Assembly (NCBI GenBank): GCA_017962745.1
Contig: JAGCUR010000011.1
Span: forward strand, 1-40,702
Reading direction: 5' to 3'
From: Bacilli bacterium
GTDB taxonomy: Bacteria > Bacillota_I > Bacilli_A > ML615J-28 > CAG-698
DNA: 40,702 bases
The position numbers were made by a program, and so were the translations under genes. The notes beneath the pieces are model-generated. The model made no database searches and had not been told where the DNA came from. It saw only the letters and a program-made list of their open reading frames with translations. Positions 23,789 through 32,739 of this stretch are shown here, piece by piece. Numbering within the stretch: the first letter of the stretch is position 1; every line of letters begins with the position of its first letter.

Positions 23789-26079
23789 AAGTAAAGCAAA
23801 TAATTGAAATATTAAACGAAAAACATATTGCTTGTGATAATCTACTAGATTTATTGGACAATGTTGGCGTAGAAGCTGATTTAGAAACAGAAATTGAAGC
23901 AGACATTCTTAAGAAACTAGGTAAGTTCTATAAGACTGAAATTAAAGTATCTAAACCTAAGAAAGAAACTGAACCTGCTCCAGAACCAGTTGTTGCTCCT
24001 GAAGTTAAAGAAGAACCAAAAGTTGAAGTTAAGCCAGAACCTAAAAAAGAAGTTAAAGAAGAACCTAAGAAGGAAGAAAAGGTAGAAGCTAAACCTGAAG
24101 TTAAAAAGGAAGCTAAAGAGGAGCCAAAGAAAGAAGAAGCAAAACCTGCGCCTAAGAAAGAAGAACCAAAAGCAAAAGAGGCTGAAGTTGAACTATCTAG
24201 AGTATATGATGATACATATGAAGAATATGAAGCACCTAAGAAAGAATATACACGTTTAAAGAACGTTAAGAAGAATAAAGCTAAAGGTGTTAAGAATCGT
24301 CAAGCTAACGTACCTATTAAGAAAGAAAAAGATGCTAAGATCTTATACTTCTCTGAAGGTATGACAGTAGGTAAAGTTGCTAGCGTCTTAGGATTAGGTC
24401 AAGGCCAAATCGTAAGCCAATTAGTATCACTTGGTATTATGGCATCTTTATCAGAAGTAATTGATAGAGAAACAGTTGAACTACTTGCAGTTGAAGCTGG
24501 TTTTGAAGTTAAAGATGAAATCGAAACAGATATCACTAAATTTGAACAAATGGATTTTGAAGATAGCGAAGACTTACTTGAAGAAAGACCAGCTATCGTT
24601 ACTATTATGGGTCACGTTGACCATGGTAAAACTTCACTACTTGATAAGATTCGTAAGAGCCATGTAGCTTTAGGTGAAGCTGGTGGAATCACACAAGCAA
24701 TTGGTGCATACCAAGTAACACATAATGGTAAACTAATTACCTTTATCGATACTCCAGGTCATGCCGCATTTACAGAAATGAGAGCACGTGGTGCGCAAGT
24801 AACTGATATCGTAGTATTAGTTGTAGCAGCAGACGATGGTGTAATGCCTCAAACAATTGAGGCTATTCAACATGCTAAAGCAGCTAATGTTCCGATCATT
24901 GTAGCAATTAACAAGATGGATAAGACTGGTGCTAATCCTGATCGCGTAAAACAAGAATTAGCAGCTCATGATTTACTTGCAGAAGACTGGGGTGGAAAAA
25001 CTATTTTTGTTCCAATCAGTGCAAAAGTAGGAACGGGAATTGATGATTTACTAGAAATGATTTTACTAGTAGCCGAAATGAACGAATACAAAGCTAATCC
25101 AAATCGACTTGGTAGTGGTTATGTCTTAGAATCTCGCCTTGAAAAGGGTAGAGGAGTTGTTGCTAGTATCCTAGTAAGAAATGGTTCAGTTAAAGTTGGT
25201 GACCCAATTGTAGCTGGTAATACATACGGTAAGATTAGAGCAATGCAAGATGAAAATAGAGTTAACTTAAAAGTTGCTCTACCTTCTAAAGCAGTAGAAA
25301 TTACTGGTCTAGTTGATATTCCTAGCGCTGGTGACCATTTCATGGTATTCGAAGATGAAAGAACTACTAGATTAGTAGCTGAACAAAGAGCAATGCGTGC
25401 AGCTCAAGCCGCTAAGGCAGGCGTTAAAGCTGTCAGCCTTGCTACAATGTTTGATGATTTAGAAGGTGGAACTAAAGAACTTAACTTAATCGTTAAGGCT
25501 GATGTTCAAGGTTCTATTGAAGCAATTACTGGTTCACTAGAAAAACTTAATATTGAAGGCACAAAAGTTAACGTTATTGGAACCGGTGTTGGTTCAGTTA
25601 CAGATAACGATATCGCACTAGCTATTCCATCTAAAGCAGTTATTATTGGATTTAATGTAAGACCTACTAGTCAAATTAGCGATAACGCTAAACAAAAAGG
25701 TATTGAAATTAGATTATACAATGTTATCTATAAACTAATTGAAGATATCGAAGCTGCCTTAAAAGGATTACTTGATCCAGTTTATGAAGAAAAAGTTGTT
25801 GGTGAAGCTGAAGTTAGATCGACATTCCATGCATCTAAAGTTGGTACAATTGCTGGATGCTATGTTAACAATGGTGTTATCACAAGAGGTGCTAACTGTC
25901 GTCTTGTAAGAGATGGTATTGTAGTCTTCACTTCTACAATCGCATCTTTAAAGCATTATCAAGATGATATTAAAGAAGCTAATAAAGGATATGAATGCGG
26001 TCTTACAATCGAAAACTATAACGATATTAAAGTTGGCGATATTGTAGAGACATATATCTTAGAAAAGGTACAACTATAG
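23785..26079 (+). CDS. infB: Translation initiation factor IF-2
   Basis: IF-2 is the GTPase that places initiator tRNA on the ribosome. Residues 1-50 form a small N domain, followed by a low-complexity linker of about 90 residues rich in Lys, Glu and Pro, a conserved helix-loop region (YFSEGMTVGKVASVLGLG), and the G domain with G1 GHVDHGKT (276-283), DTPGHAAF, NKMDK and SAK. Domains II-IV are complete to the YNDIKVGDIVETY tail. At 764 aa the length is standard. GGAGGAG lies before the ATG. The start overlaps the ylxQ stop (ATGA). Confidence 0.98.
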   Translation: MKVKQIIEILNEKHIACDNLLDLLDNVGVEADLETEIEADILKKLGKFYKTEIKVSKPKKETEPAPEPVVAPEVKEEPKVEVKPEPKKEVKEEPKKEEKVEAKPEVKKEAKEEPKKEEAKPAPKKEEPKAKEAEVELSRVYDDTYEEYEAPKKEYTRLKNVKKNKAKGVKNRQANVPIKKEKDAKILYFSEGMTVGKVASVLGLGQGQIVSQLVSLGIMASLSEVIDRETVELLAVEAGFEVKDEIETDITKFEQMDFEDSEDLLEERPAIVTIMGHVDHGKTSLLDKIRKSHVALGEAGGITQAIGAYQVTHNGKLITFIDTPGHAAFTEMRARGAQVTDIVVLVVAADDGVMPQTIEAIQHAKAANVPIIVAINKMDKTGANPDRVKQELAAHDLLAEDWGGKTIFVPISAKVGTGIDDLLEMILLVAEMNEYKANPNRLGSGYVLESRLEKGRGVVASILVRNGSVKVGDPIVAGNTYGKIRAMQDENRVNLKVALPSKAVEITGLVDIPSAGDHFMVFEDERTTRLVAEQRAMRAAQAAKAGVKAVSLATMFDDLEGGTKELNLIVKADVQGSIEAITGSLEKLNIEGTKVNVIGTGVGSVTDNDIALAIPSKAVIIGFNVRPTSQISDNAKQKGIEIRLYNVIYKLIEDIEAALKGLLDPVYEEKVVGEAEVRSTFHASKVGTIAGCYVNNGVITRGANCRLVRDGIVVFTSTIASLKHYQDDIKEANKGYECGLTIENYNDIKVGDIVETYILEKVQL

Positions 26080-26088
26080 GAGTAAGAT

Positions 26089-26430
26089 ATGGCATTTAAG
26101 AAAGAAAGATTAGAAAAGATAATTGCTCGCGAAACTAGCCAAATCTTATTTAGCGAAGTAAAAGACCAAAGATTAAAACTAGTAACTATTACTAATGTTA
26201 ACTTGAGTGGTGACTTATCTATCGCTACAATCTTCTTTACTGTTTATGGAAATGAAGATGTAAGAATGGAAACTAGTAAGTCATTAGAAGATGCTAAAGG
26301 CTTTATTCGCTTAAATTTAGGCCATAGAATTGAAGTTAAAAAAGTACCTGAACTAAGATTCAAATATGATGAATCATTTGAACAAGGTAATCGTATTGAA
26401 GATATTTTAAAAGGATTAAATGATAAATAA
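26089..26430 (+). CDS. rbfA: Ribosome-binding factor A
   Basis: RbfA assists late 30S maturation at the 16S rRNA 5' helix. The 113-aa protein has the KH-like core, with LVTITNVNLSGDLSIATIFFTVYG, the helix ending in GFIRLNLGHRIEVKKVPELRF and the closing DESFEQGNRIEDIL. AGGAGTAAG precedes the ATG. It is the last of the nusA-infB cluster and overlaps uvrC by 11 nt. Confidence 0.96.
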   Translation: MAFKKERLEKIIARETSQILFSEVKDQRLKLVTITNVNLSGDLSIATIFFTVYGNEDVRMETSKSLEDAKGFIRLNLGHRIEVKKVPELRFKYDESFEQGNRIEDILKGLNDK

Positions 26431-28165
26431 AATGAATGAGAAGTTTAAAGATAAATTAGCTACTGTTCCTAATAAGCCTGGTTGTTACCAGATGAAGGAT
26501 AAAGATGGCGTAATCATTTATGTTGGTAAAGCTAAAAATTTACATAATCGTGTTAGTAGTTATTTTATCGGTTCTCATGATTATAAAACTACTAAGATGG
26601 TTAGTTTGATTGATGATTTTGAATACATCATCACTTCAAGTGAACTTGAAGCTTTCATCTTAGAAAATAATCTAATTAAAAAATATGATCCTAAATATAA
26701 TATTCTAGCTACTGATGATAAAACTTATCCATATATTTGTTTAACAAATGAAGCGCACCCTAGATTAATCTATACGAGAAGCGTTAATAAAAAGTTAGGT
26801 AAATATTATGGACCATATCCCAATGCCTATTCTTGTAAAATGGTATGCGAAAAACTTAATAAGTTATATCCATTAAGAAAATGTAGACTTATTCCTAAAA
26901 AAGAATGTTTATATTATCATTTACACCAATGCCTTGGCCCATGTATTAAAGATATAGATACATCTATTTATGAAGAATACAAGATGCATATCGATAACTT
27001 ACTTAGCGGCAAAGCCAAAGAAGAGATAAGTTATTTAACGAAGCAAATGAATGAAGCGAGTGAAGCTTTAGATTTTGAAAAAGCGATTGAGTTAAGAAAC
27101 TTACTTGATGATGTAAATGTGGTTATTCAAAAACAAAATATGGAAGGCTACTTAGAAGATAGCGATATCTTTGGCTATTACGAGAATGAAGAATTCGTAT
27201 CGATTCAAGTATTCCATTTGCGTGAAGGTAAAATCTTAGAAAGAAATGGTTACTTATACGATAAGATTGGTGATGGCAAAGAAATCTTTAATGATTTCGT
27301 TGTTAAGTTTTATTTAGATTTAAATAACCCGCTACCTAAGAATATTTATATTTTAGATGGAGAAGCTGAGGATATCTCTGACTTAATCAAACATAGCGTT
27401 ATCATTCCTAAAAAAGGTAAGTATAAAGAACTAATGAACTTAGTTTGCGAAAACGCTAAGAATAAGATTGAAGAAATTATTAAAAAGCGCGATATCGAAT
27501 ATAAAAAGAGTGGGGGAGCAGTAGAAGAATTAAGTAATCTTTTAGGCTTACCTTACCTAAAAGTAATCGAAGCATTTGATAACTCAAATATTAGTGGAGC
27601 AAGCCCCGTTAGTGCGATGGTAGCATTTGTGGACGGAAAGAAAGCAAATAAGCTATATCGTAGGTTTAAAGTTAAAACGGTAGAAGGGGCAAACGATGCG
27701 GCTACGATGTTTGAAGTAGTCTCTAGACGCTACAAAGATTTAGAAAACAATCCTAATTTAATAATTATGGATGGTGGAGCAATCCAAGTTAATAGTTGCC
27801 TTAGCGCTTTAGGCAAACTTGGTAGAACGATTCCTGTTTTAGGATTAGTTAAAGATGATAAACATCAAACTAGAGCACTATATTACGAAGGAAAAGAAAT
27901 CGTAATCGATAAGAATTCATATACATTTAAATTATTATATGAGATTCAAGAAGAAGTGCATCGTTATGCAATTAGCTATTTCCACTCTGCCCATACTAAG
28001 AATATGATTTATTCTAAACTAGAAAACATTAAAGGTATTGGTAAAGTTAAAAGAGAAAAGATACTATATTTAGTAGGATCAAACACATTTGAAGAGGATT
28101 TGAAGGCTCTTCATTTAAATGAAGAACAAATTGAGGAAGTAAAAAATATATTTAAGAACAGGTAA
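26420..28165 (+). CDS. uvrC: Excinuclease ABC subunit C (UvrC)
   Basis: UvrC makes the two incisions in nucleotide excision repair. The 581-aa protein has an N-terminal GIY-YIG nuclease domain (GCYQMKDKDGVIIYVGKAKNL), a cysteine cluster near 150, a UVR domain (MNEASEALDFEKAIELRNLL), an RNase H-like C-terminal nuclease (EAFDNSNISGASPVSAMV and LIIMDGGAIQV) and a final helix-hairpin-helix (IKGIGKVKREKIL). The ATG at 26420 has AAAAGGA five nt upstream, which supports it over the ATG at 26432. Placement right after rbfA is unusual compared with B. subtilis. Confidence 0.96.
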   Translation: MINKMNEKFKDKLATVPNKPGCYQMKDKDGVIIYVGKAKNLHNRVSSYFIGSHDYKTTKMVSLIDDFEYIITSSELEAFILENNLIKKYDPKYNILATDDKTYPYICLTNEAHPRLIYTRSVNKKLGKYYGPYPNAYSCKMVCEKLNKLYPLRKCRLIPKKECLYYHLHQCLGPCIKDIDTSIYEEYKMHIDNLLSGKAKEEISYLTKQMNEASEALDFEKAIELRNLLDDVNVVIQKQNMEGYLEDSDIFGYYENEEFVSIQVFHLREGKILERNGYLYDKIGDGKEIFNDFVVKFYLDLNNPLPKNIYILDGEAEDISDLIKHSVIIPKKGKYKELMNLVCENAKNKIEEIIKKRDIEYKKSGGAVEELSNLLGLPYLKVIEAFDNSNISGASPVSAMVAFVDGKKANKLYRRFKVKTVEGANDAATMFEVVSRRYKDLENNPNLIIMDGGAIQVNSCLSALGKLGRTIPVLGLVKDDKHQTRALYYEGKEIVIDKNSYTFKLLYEIQEEVHRYAISYFHSAHTKNMIYSKLENIKGIGKVKREKILYLVGSNTFEEDLKALHLNEEQIEEVKNIFKNR

Positions 28166-28170
28166 TTAAA

Positions 28171-29025
28171 ATGAGAGTTTACGGAAGAATTCAAAAATTG
28201 AGTGTAAAAGATAGAATCATTGGCGTGATTGTAGATGGTAAGTTAGTTTATGTTCATATGACTAATAAAGTCTTAAAAGAATTTAAACCATACTTAACTA
28301 AAAAGACATATGTCATTTTAGAAGCTACAGATGAAAAAGTAGTTATTGAAAACATATCATGCTTAACCCTTGATTACTTTATTAAAATAATGGTACCAAG
28401 TGGTAAGTATACAAAAGTATACTTTGATATTAATGACATCAAAAATGAAATTAAATCTTTAGTAAACTCACTTAATTACAAAATGTTCTTAGATTTAGAA
28501 TTTAGTTGGCCAATTCCATATAGCCATATGCCAGCTGAAATCCTTCAATATGGTTTTGTTATTGAAGATAAAGATGGTAATGTGGTAGAAGAAGGATCAT
28601 CTTTAGTAAGACCACTTAGAAATACTTCTTTAAATAAAGGTACTTTAGAGTTTCTTCATCACGAATATAGTGATTTTGATAATGCGTGTCCATATGTGGA
28701 GTTTTATCAATTGATGGAAAGATTAATCAATAAATATGACCCAAAGATTATTGCTTGGGGAAGAAATGATGTTATCACTTTAGAAAAGTCATTTAAGATT
28801 AATCATTTGCATCCACTTGATATAAGACATAGATATATTAACTTAATGCAAGTTATGAAAAACTATTATAACTATAAAAAAGAAATGGGTTTGTTTGCTA
28901 CATACCAAGAATTAACTGGTGGTGAAGAGCAAGAACAAGCACATGATGCAATGGAAGACGCAGTAATCGCTAAGAGAATATTTGATATTTTTAAAGAAAG
29001 AATCAATAACGATCAAAATCTTTAA
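28171..29025 (+). CDS. DEDDh 3'-5' exonuclease with unrecognised N-terminal domain
   Basis: The second half (from about residue 105) is an RNase T/DnaQ-like exonuclease: Exo I FLDLEFSW (D and E), Exo II around AWGRNDVITLEKSF, and Exo III QAHDAMEDAVIAKRIF with the catalytic His and Asp. It probably trims single-stranded RNA or DNA. The first 100 residues (MRVYGRIQKLSVKDRIIGVI...) look like a small beta-rich, OB- or SH3-like domain that I cannot assign and that could bind nucleic acid. It is 5 nt after uvrC, so repair or RNA processing are both plausible. A strong bidirectional terminator follows. Confidence 0.82.
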   Translation: MRVYGRIQKLSVKDRIIGVIVDGKLVYVHMTNKVLKEFKPYLTKKTYVILEATDEKVVIENISCLTLDYFIKIMVPSGKYTKVYFDINDIKNEIKSLVNSLNYKMFLDLEFSWPIPYSHMPAEILQYGFVIEDKDGNVVEEGSSLVRPLRNTSLNKGTLEFLHHEYSDFDNACPYVEFYQLMERLINKYDPKIIAWGRNDVITLEKSFKINHLHPLDIRHRYINLMQVMKNYYNYKKEMGLFATYQELTGGEEQEQAHDAMEDAVIAKRIFDIFKERINNDQNL

Positions 29026-29031
29026 AAAATT

Positions 29032-29062
29032 AAAAAAGTCCGAGTAAAATCGGACTTTTTTT
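29032..29062. terminator. Bidirectional terminator between the exonuclease and RNase J genes
   Basis: AAAAAAGTCCGA (29032-29043) pairs over 12 bp with TCGGACTTTTTT (29050-29061) around GTAAAA. The A6 and T6 flanks make it functional for both converging units. Confidence 0.94.
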
Positions 29063-29068
29063 ATTTAG

Positions 29069-30715
29069 CTAAATATCTAAAATAGTTGTAATTATCATTG
29101 GGCGACGATCGATTTCTTCATCTAAGAAATTGATGATCTCGTTGTTGATTAAGCCTTGAGCATAAGCTTTATTATATTCTTTAGTAGATGCGATATATTG
29201 TTTTAATTTATCAGCTGCTTTAAATTTAACTTTCGATAAAATAAAACTTGAATCTTTTGCATATACAAAGCCAATCGTATTTAGAATAGGTAGGTCAAAT
29301 TCTTTATCTTTGTTTAACATGAAGACAATTGATATCATACCTTCTTCAGATAACATTCTACGTTCTTTGATCGTAGCACCATTTACTATTTCATCGTTAT
29401 TATCGATGAATAAGTTATCGGCGTATACTTTACCACTAATTTTAGCTTTCGTTTTAGTTAATTCTAAAACATCACCATTTTCCATTATGAAGCAGTTTTC
29501 TTTAGGAATTCCCGTTTCAACCGCAATATCTACATGCGTTTTAAGCATTGCATATTCACCATGGATTGGCATAAAGAATTTAGGTTTAACAATCTGTAAC
29601 ATTAACTTTAGCTCTTCTCTGCTGGCATGGCCTGATGTATGTGTATCTAAAAGCGGGCTATTAGCAATTACATTAGCACCTGCTTTGTAAAGGTTGTTAA
29701 CAATTTTATTGATACTTGCTTGGTTACCAGGAATGATTGAAGAAGAGAAGATGATAGTATCACCTTTTGTTACTTTAATGTAAGGGTGATTGCCTTGAGC
29801 AATTCTAGATAAGGCTGCTAAAGGTTCACCTTGTGAACCAGTACATAAAATTGCAATCTTATCATCAGGTAAGAATGTGAAATCTTTAATATCCACAAAT
29901 GTATCTTCGCTAGCTGTGATGTAGCCCATTTCTTTTGCTACATTAATATTTTTAACCATTGAACGGCCGATGATTACTAATTTCCTACCGCTTTCAATAC
30001 ATGCTTTTACGATTTGATCAACACGGTAAACGTTAGATGCAAATGTGGAGATGATGATACGGCCTTTGATTTGACTAAACATCATCGAGATGTTTTCACC
30101 GATTAACTTTTCTGATGGTGATAAGTGATTAACAGTAGCATTAGTACTATCAGATAGAAGTAAGGCTACGCCACTAGATGCATATTTTGATAATTTATCA
30201 AATTCAGTACCAGGACCAATTGGGGTTAAGTCAAATTTAAAATCACCGGTATGTAGAATATAGCCAATCTTTGTTTTAAAGGCGATACCAAATGAATCAG
30301 GAATTGAGTGCGTTGTTCTAAAAAAACTTACTTCAAATTCTTCAAATTTGAATATCGAATCGCTACTATATTCTTCTAGTTCAATAGTTAGGTTAGTTAA
30401 TTCCGCAATCTTGTTTTTAATTAAACCTAAAGCAAGGCCGGTTGCATATACTTTTGGTTTTGATAAGTATTGAAACAAGAAAGGAAGACCACCAATATGA
30501 TCTTCGTGTCCATGGGTAATAAATATACCAACGATTTTATCTTCGTTTTCTTTTAAATAAGTGACATCAGGAAAGATATAATTAATTCCATAAGCGCTAT
30601 CAGGAAATAAAATGCCAGAATCGATAACTACGATCCTGTTACCGATTTCAATTGCATACATATTTTTACCGACTTCGCCTAAGCCACCTAGAGCAAATAC
30701 CTTTACATTACTCAT
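29069..30715 (-). CDS. rnj: Ribonuclease J
   Basis: RNase J is the metallo-beta-lactamase/beta-CASP enzyme with endonuclease and 5'-3' exonuclease activity on RNA. The metal motif T-H68-G-H70-E-D72-H73 is intact, with HSIPDSFG and HTGDFKFD further metal ligands, and the beta-CASP region contains STFASNVYRVDQI and CTGSQGEP. The length of 548 aa and the C-terminal domain match RnjA/RnjB. I cannot tell A from B. The start overlaps the def stop by 8 nt (ATGAGTAA). In B. subtilis rnjA lies near rpoY and def; here no rpoY lies between. Confidence 0.96.
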   Translation of the reverse strand: MSNVKVFALGGLGEVGKNMYAIEIGNRIVVIDSGILFPDSAYGINYIFPDVTYLKENEDKIVGIFITHGHEDHIGGLPFLFQYLSKPKVYATGLALGLIKNKIAELTNLTIELEEYSSDSIFKFEEFEVSFFRTTHSIPDSFGIAFKTKIGYILHTGDFKFDLTPIGPGTEFDKLSKYASSGVALLLSDSTNATVNHLSPSEKLIGENISMMFSQIKGRIIISTFASNVYRVDQIVKACIESGRKLVIIGRSMVKNINVAKEMGYITASEDTFVDIKDFTFLPDDKIAILCTGSQGEPLAALSRIAQGNHPYIKVTKGDTIIFSSSIIPGNQASINKIVNNLYKAGANVIANSPLLDTHTSGHASREELKLMLQIVKPKFFMPIHGEYAMLKTHVDIAVETGIPKENCFIMENGDVLELTKTKAKISGKVYADNLFIDNNDEIVNGATIKERRMLSEEGMISIVFMLNKDKEFDLPILNTIGFVYAKDSSFILSKVKFKAADKLKQYIASTKEYNKAYAQGLINNEIINFLDEEIDRRPMIITTILDI

Positions 30716-31295
30716 CTTCTTCCTCCTTGAATACTACAGGAGAAGAGTTGTAAGGAATATAAAAAGGATTTTCTTTATTGATATGATCATAGAATAATCT
30801 ACCAAATAAATGATCATATTCGTGTTGGAATACAATAGCGATATATCCTTTTAGCCTTAGAGTAGTCTCTTTTACTTCAAGCGTCTCAGGGTCTAGTAAA
30901 TGACACCTAGCAGATAGCCTTGCTGCACGGTGGATATATCCTTTACATTCTTTATCAACTGACAAGCATCCCTCACCCGTTTTTAAGAAAGTTAGTTGTT
31001 CAGAAGTAGAAGTAATCTTTGGATTGATTACTAGATATGAGTGCTCTTCCTTTTTTTCATCGTAAGCAAGGATGGCAAACATTTGTTTTAAAACATCAAT
31101 TTGCGGAGCAGCCATACCAACGCCAGGTCTAATTTTGTATTTCTTTACGAATTCTGGATCGTATCCATTTTCTAAATACTCATACATTGAAAGAAGTGTA
31201 TTTCGATCTTCTTCGCTTAAAGGAAGTTCGACTGGAACTGATACTCTTCTTAAATCTGGATTGTCATCTTTAATAATATTTTGCGATAGTAACAT
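30708..31295 (-). CDS. def: Peptide deformylase
   Basis: Def removes the N-formyl group from nascent proteins. The three motifs are present: GVGMAAPQI (from residue 58), EGCLS with metal ligand C110, and H158-E-Y-D-H162. At 195 aa, with the insertion before motif 1, it is the Gram-positive (type 2) form, close in layout to B. subtilis YkrB. I start it at the ATG at 31295 rather than the in-frame GTG at 31304, because AGGTG overlaps the GTG and is spaced 6 nt from the ATG. It is the first gene of the def-rnj operon. Confidence 0.95.
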   Translation of the reverse strand: MLLSQNIIKDDNPDLRRVSVPVELPLSEEDRNTLLSMYEYLENGYDPEFVKKYKIRPGVGMAAPQIDVLKQMFAILAYDEKKEEHSYLVINPKITSTSEQLTFLKTGEGCLSVDKECKGYIHRAARLSARCHLLDPETLEVKETTLRLKGYIAIVFQHEYDHLFGRLFYDHINKENPFYIPYNSSPVVFKEEEDE

Positions 31296-31312
31296 AATTT
31301 TCACCTATATAA

Positions 31313-31341
31313 ATTGTACTAAAAGATTTCTTTTTTTACAA
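31313..31341 (-). promoter_or_regulatory. Promoter of the def-rnj operon
   Basis: On the minus strand TTGTAA (31341-31336), a 17-nt spacer and TACAAT (31318-31313). TTGACT slightly upstream has a better -35 sequence but a 22-nt spacer. Confidence 0.55.
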
Positions 31342-31353
31342 GTCAATAGCATA

Positions 31354-31408
31354 TTTTTCGTACACGCGAAAATAGGCGAAAACCTTTTCAAAAAAAAGAG
31401 ATTTTCGC
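31354..31408. promoter_or_regulatory. Cluster of TTTTCG/CGAAAA half-sites between divergent promoters
   Basis: Four copies of the motif occur in 55 bp: TTTTCG at 31355-31360, GCGAAAAT at 31366-31373, GCGAAAAC at 31376-31383 and ATTTTCGC at 31401-31408. The arms form inverted repeats. The arrangement looks like an operator region or RNA hairpin between def and the gene at 31474. No known regulator motif was matched. Confidence 0.4.
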
Positions 31409-31473
31409 TTTACTAATTGCACTGTTTTTTGTAAAATAAATATGTATGGTTAAATTATAAAAAGGAGACTTAT

Positions 31474-31941
31474 ATGAGTGAAAGAAACTTCAAAGAAAAA
31501 TTAGCTGAAAAGCAATCTTTGCTTAAAGGAATTGCTTGTGCAGTAGGTGGACTTGCAGTAATTGCAGGTGGATTATTTTACCTTTTGGTTAGTGACTTAT
31601 ATTTATTAAATAGTTCTCAATGGCTATTTTATGGATCAGTTTGCGCATTTGGAGCTGGTCTTGCATGTTTACTTTCTGAAGGTTTGAGACACAAACATAC
31701 ATGGTTCTATGTAGTTAAAGGAATTGCTATTGCAGTTGCTATATTATTTGTTGTTGTTGCTTTTGCTTATAAAGGTCATTGCGATGTAGATAGCGTAGTA
31801 AAAATTAAAGGATTCACAACTGCTAAAGTAAATTCTATAGTTTCGTTAGTAAGTCTAGTATCTTCAATACTTGGATTTGTAGGAATCGCATTCCAAGGCT
31901 GCGGAGTAGTTTTAAATCTAATTTATGGCATTGATGACTAG
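31474..31941 (+). CDS. Small multi-pass membrane protein, unknown function
   Basis: The 155-aa protein has four predicted membrane segments (about 17-38, 48-65, 80-99 and 120-148) and a charged N terminus. I recognise no family. AAAGGAGA lies 8 nt before the ATG. The next gene, an RDD protein, starts 12 nt after its stop, and the ABC importer genes follow, so it is probably the first gene of the importer operon. Confidence 0.75.
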   Translation: MSERNFKEKLAEKQSLLKGIACAVGGLAVIAGGLFYLLVSDLYLLNSSQWLFYGSVCAFGAGLACLLSEGLRHKHTWFYVVKGIAIAVAILFVVVAFAYKGHCDVDSVVKIKGFTTAKVNSIVSLVSLVSSILGFVGIAFQGCGVVLNLIYGIDD

Positions 31942-31953
31942 TGGAGGAAATAC

Positions 31954-32718
31954 GTGATATATGATATTCAGCCTGCTAGCATCTTAAAAAGAATATCTGC
32001 CTTTATTCTCGATATAATACTTCTAGCAACAATTGCTGTTGGGATTGCATATCTTGTTTCAATAATTTTAAAAGTTGATAATCACCAACAAGTATTGCAA
32101 GATAAGTATACATATTATGAAGAAACATATAATGTGAAATTTAACTTAACTCAAGAAGAAATAGACGCTTTGAGTGAAGAAGAAAAAGCACATTATGAAG
32201 AAGTAGAAGATATTATTCAACATGATGAAGAGTTGATTAAAGAATACAATTTGGTTATCAATTTAACATTAATAACAATTGTATTAGGGGTGCTATTTGC
32301 GGTATTGATTTTAGAATTTGTCATTCCTTTAATATTTAAAAATGGACAAACAATTGGTAAAAAAATCTTTTCAATTATCGTTGCTAAATCAAACTCAGTA
32401 AAGATTAGCAATGTACAATTGTTTGTGCGTACAATCTTCGGAAAATTTTTAATCGAATTGATGATACCAATTTATATTATTGTTGCTATGTTTTTTGGAA
32501 CTGCTGGAAGATTTTGGGTATTCTTTTTAATAGGATTAACCCTACTTCAAATGATATTGCTAGTAGCTACAAAAAATCACACTGTGATTCACGATGCGAT
32601 TTCATTTTGTGTGGTATGTGATAAGCAAACACAAAAATTATTTGCATCGGAAGATGAATTGATCAAGTACAAAGAAAAAGTCCATAGCGAAGAAGTTGCT
32701 AAGACACACACTTACTAA
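31954..32718 (+). CDS. RDD-family membrane protein
   Basis: The RDD signature is present: KRISAFILDIILL (R13, D20) in the first membrane helix and the NGQTIGKKIF loop after the second. About four membrane segments are predicted, with an acidic loop of about 50 residues (45-95) between helices 1 and 2. RDD proteins include sodium/proton antiporter-like members, but most have no known function. It starts with GTG, supported by GGAGG seven nt upstream; no alternative ATG fits. It lies 21 nt upstream of the ABC ATPase gene. Confidence 0.82.
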   Translation: MIYDIQPASILKRISAFILDIILLATIAVGIAYLVSIILKVDNHQQVLQDKYTYYEETYNVKFNLTQEEIDALSEEEKAHYEEVEDIIQHDEELIKEYNLVINLTLITIVLGVLFAVLILEFVIPLIFKNGQTIGKKIFSIIVAKSNSVKISNVQLFVRTIFGKFLIELMIPIYIIVAMFFGTAGRFWVFFLIGLTLLQMILLVATKNHTVIHDAISFCVVCDKQTQKLFASEDELIKYKEKVHSEEVAKTHTY

Positions 32719-32739
32719 ATAAGGAAAGGAAAAAATGGT

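Noticed and set aside
23940-24190. Repetitive Lys/Glu/Pro-rich stretch in infB as a possible DNA tandem repeat
   Set aside because: The repeats are irregular in length and sequence and match the usual low-complexity linker of IF-2 proteins.
29310-29690. Plus-strand open frame of 126 codons inside the RNase J gene
   Set aside because: It lies opposite the conserved RNase J frame, has no initiation signal and no family resemblance; it is a shadow frame.
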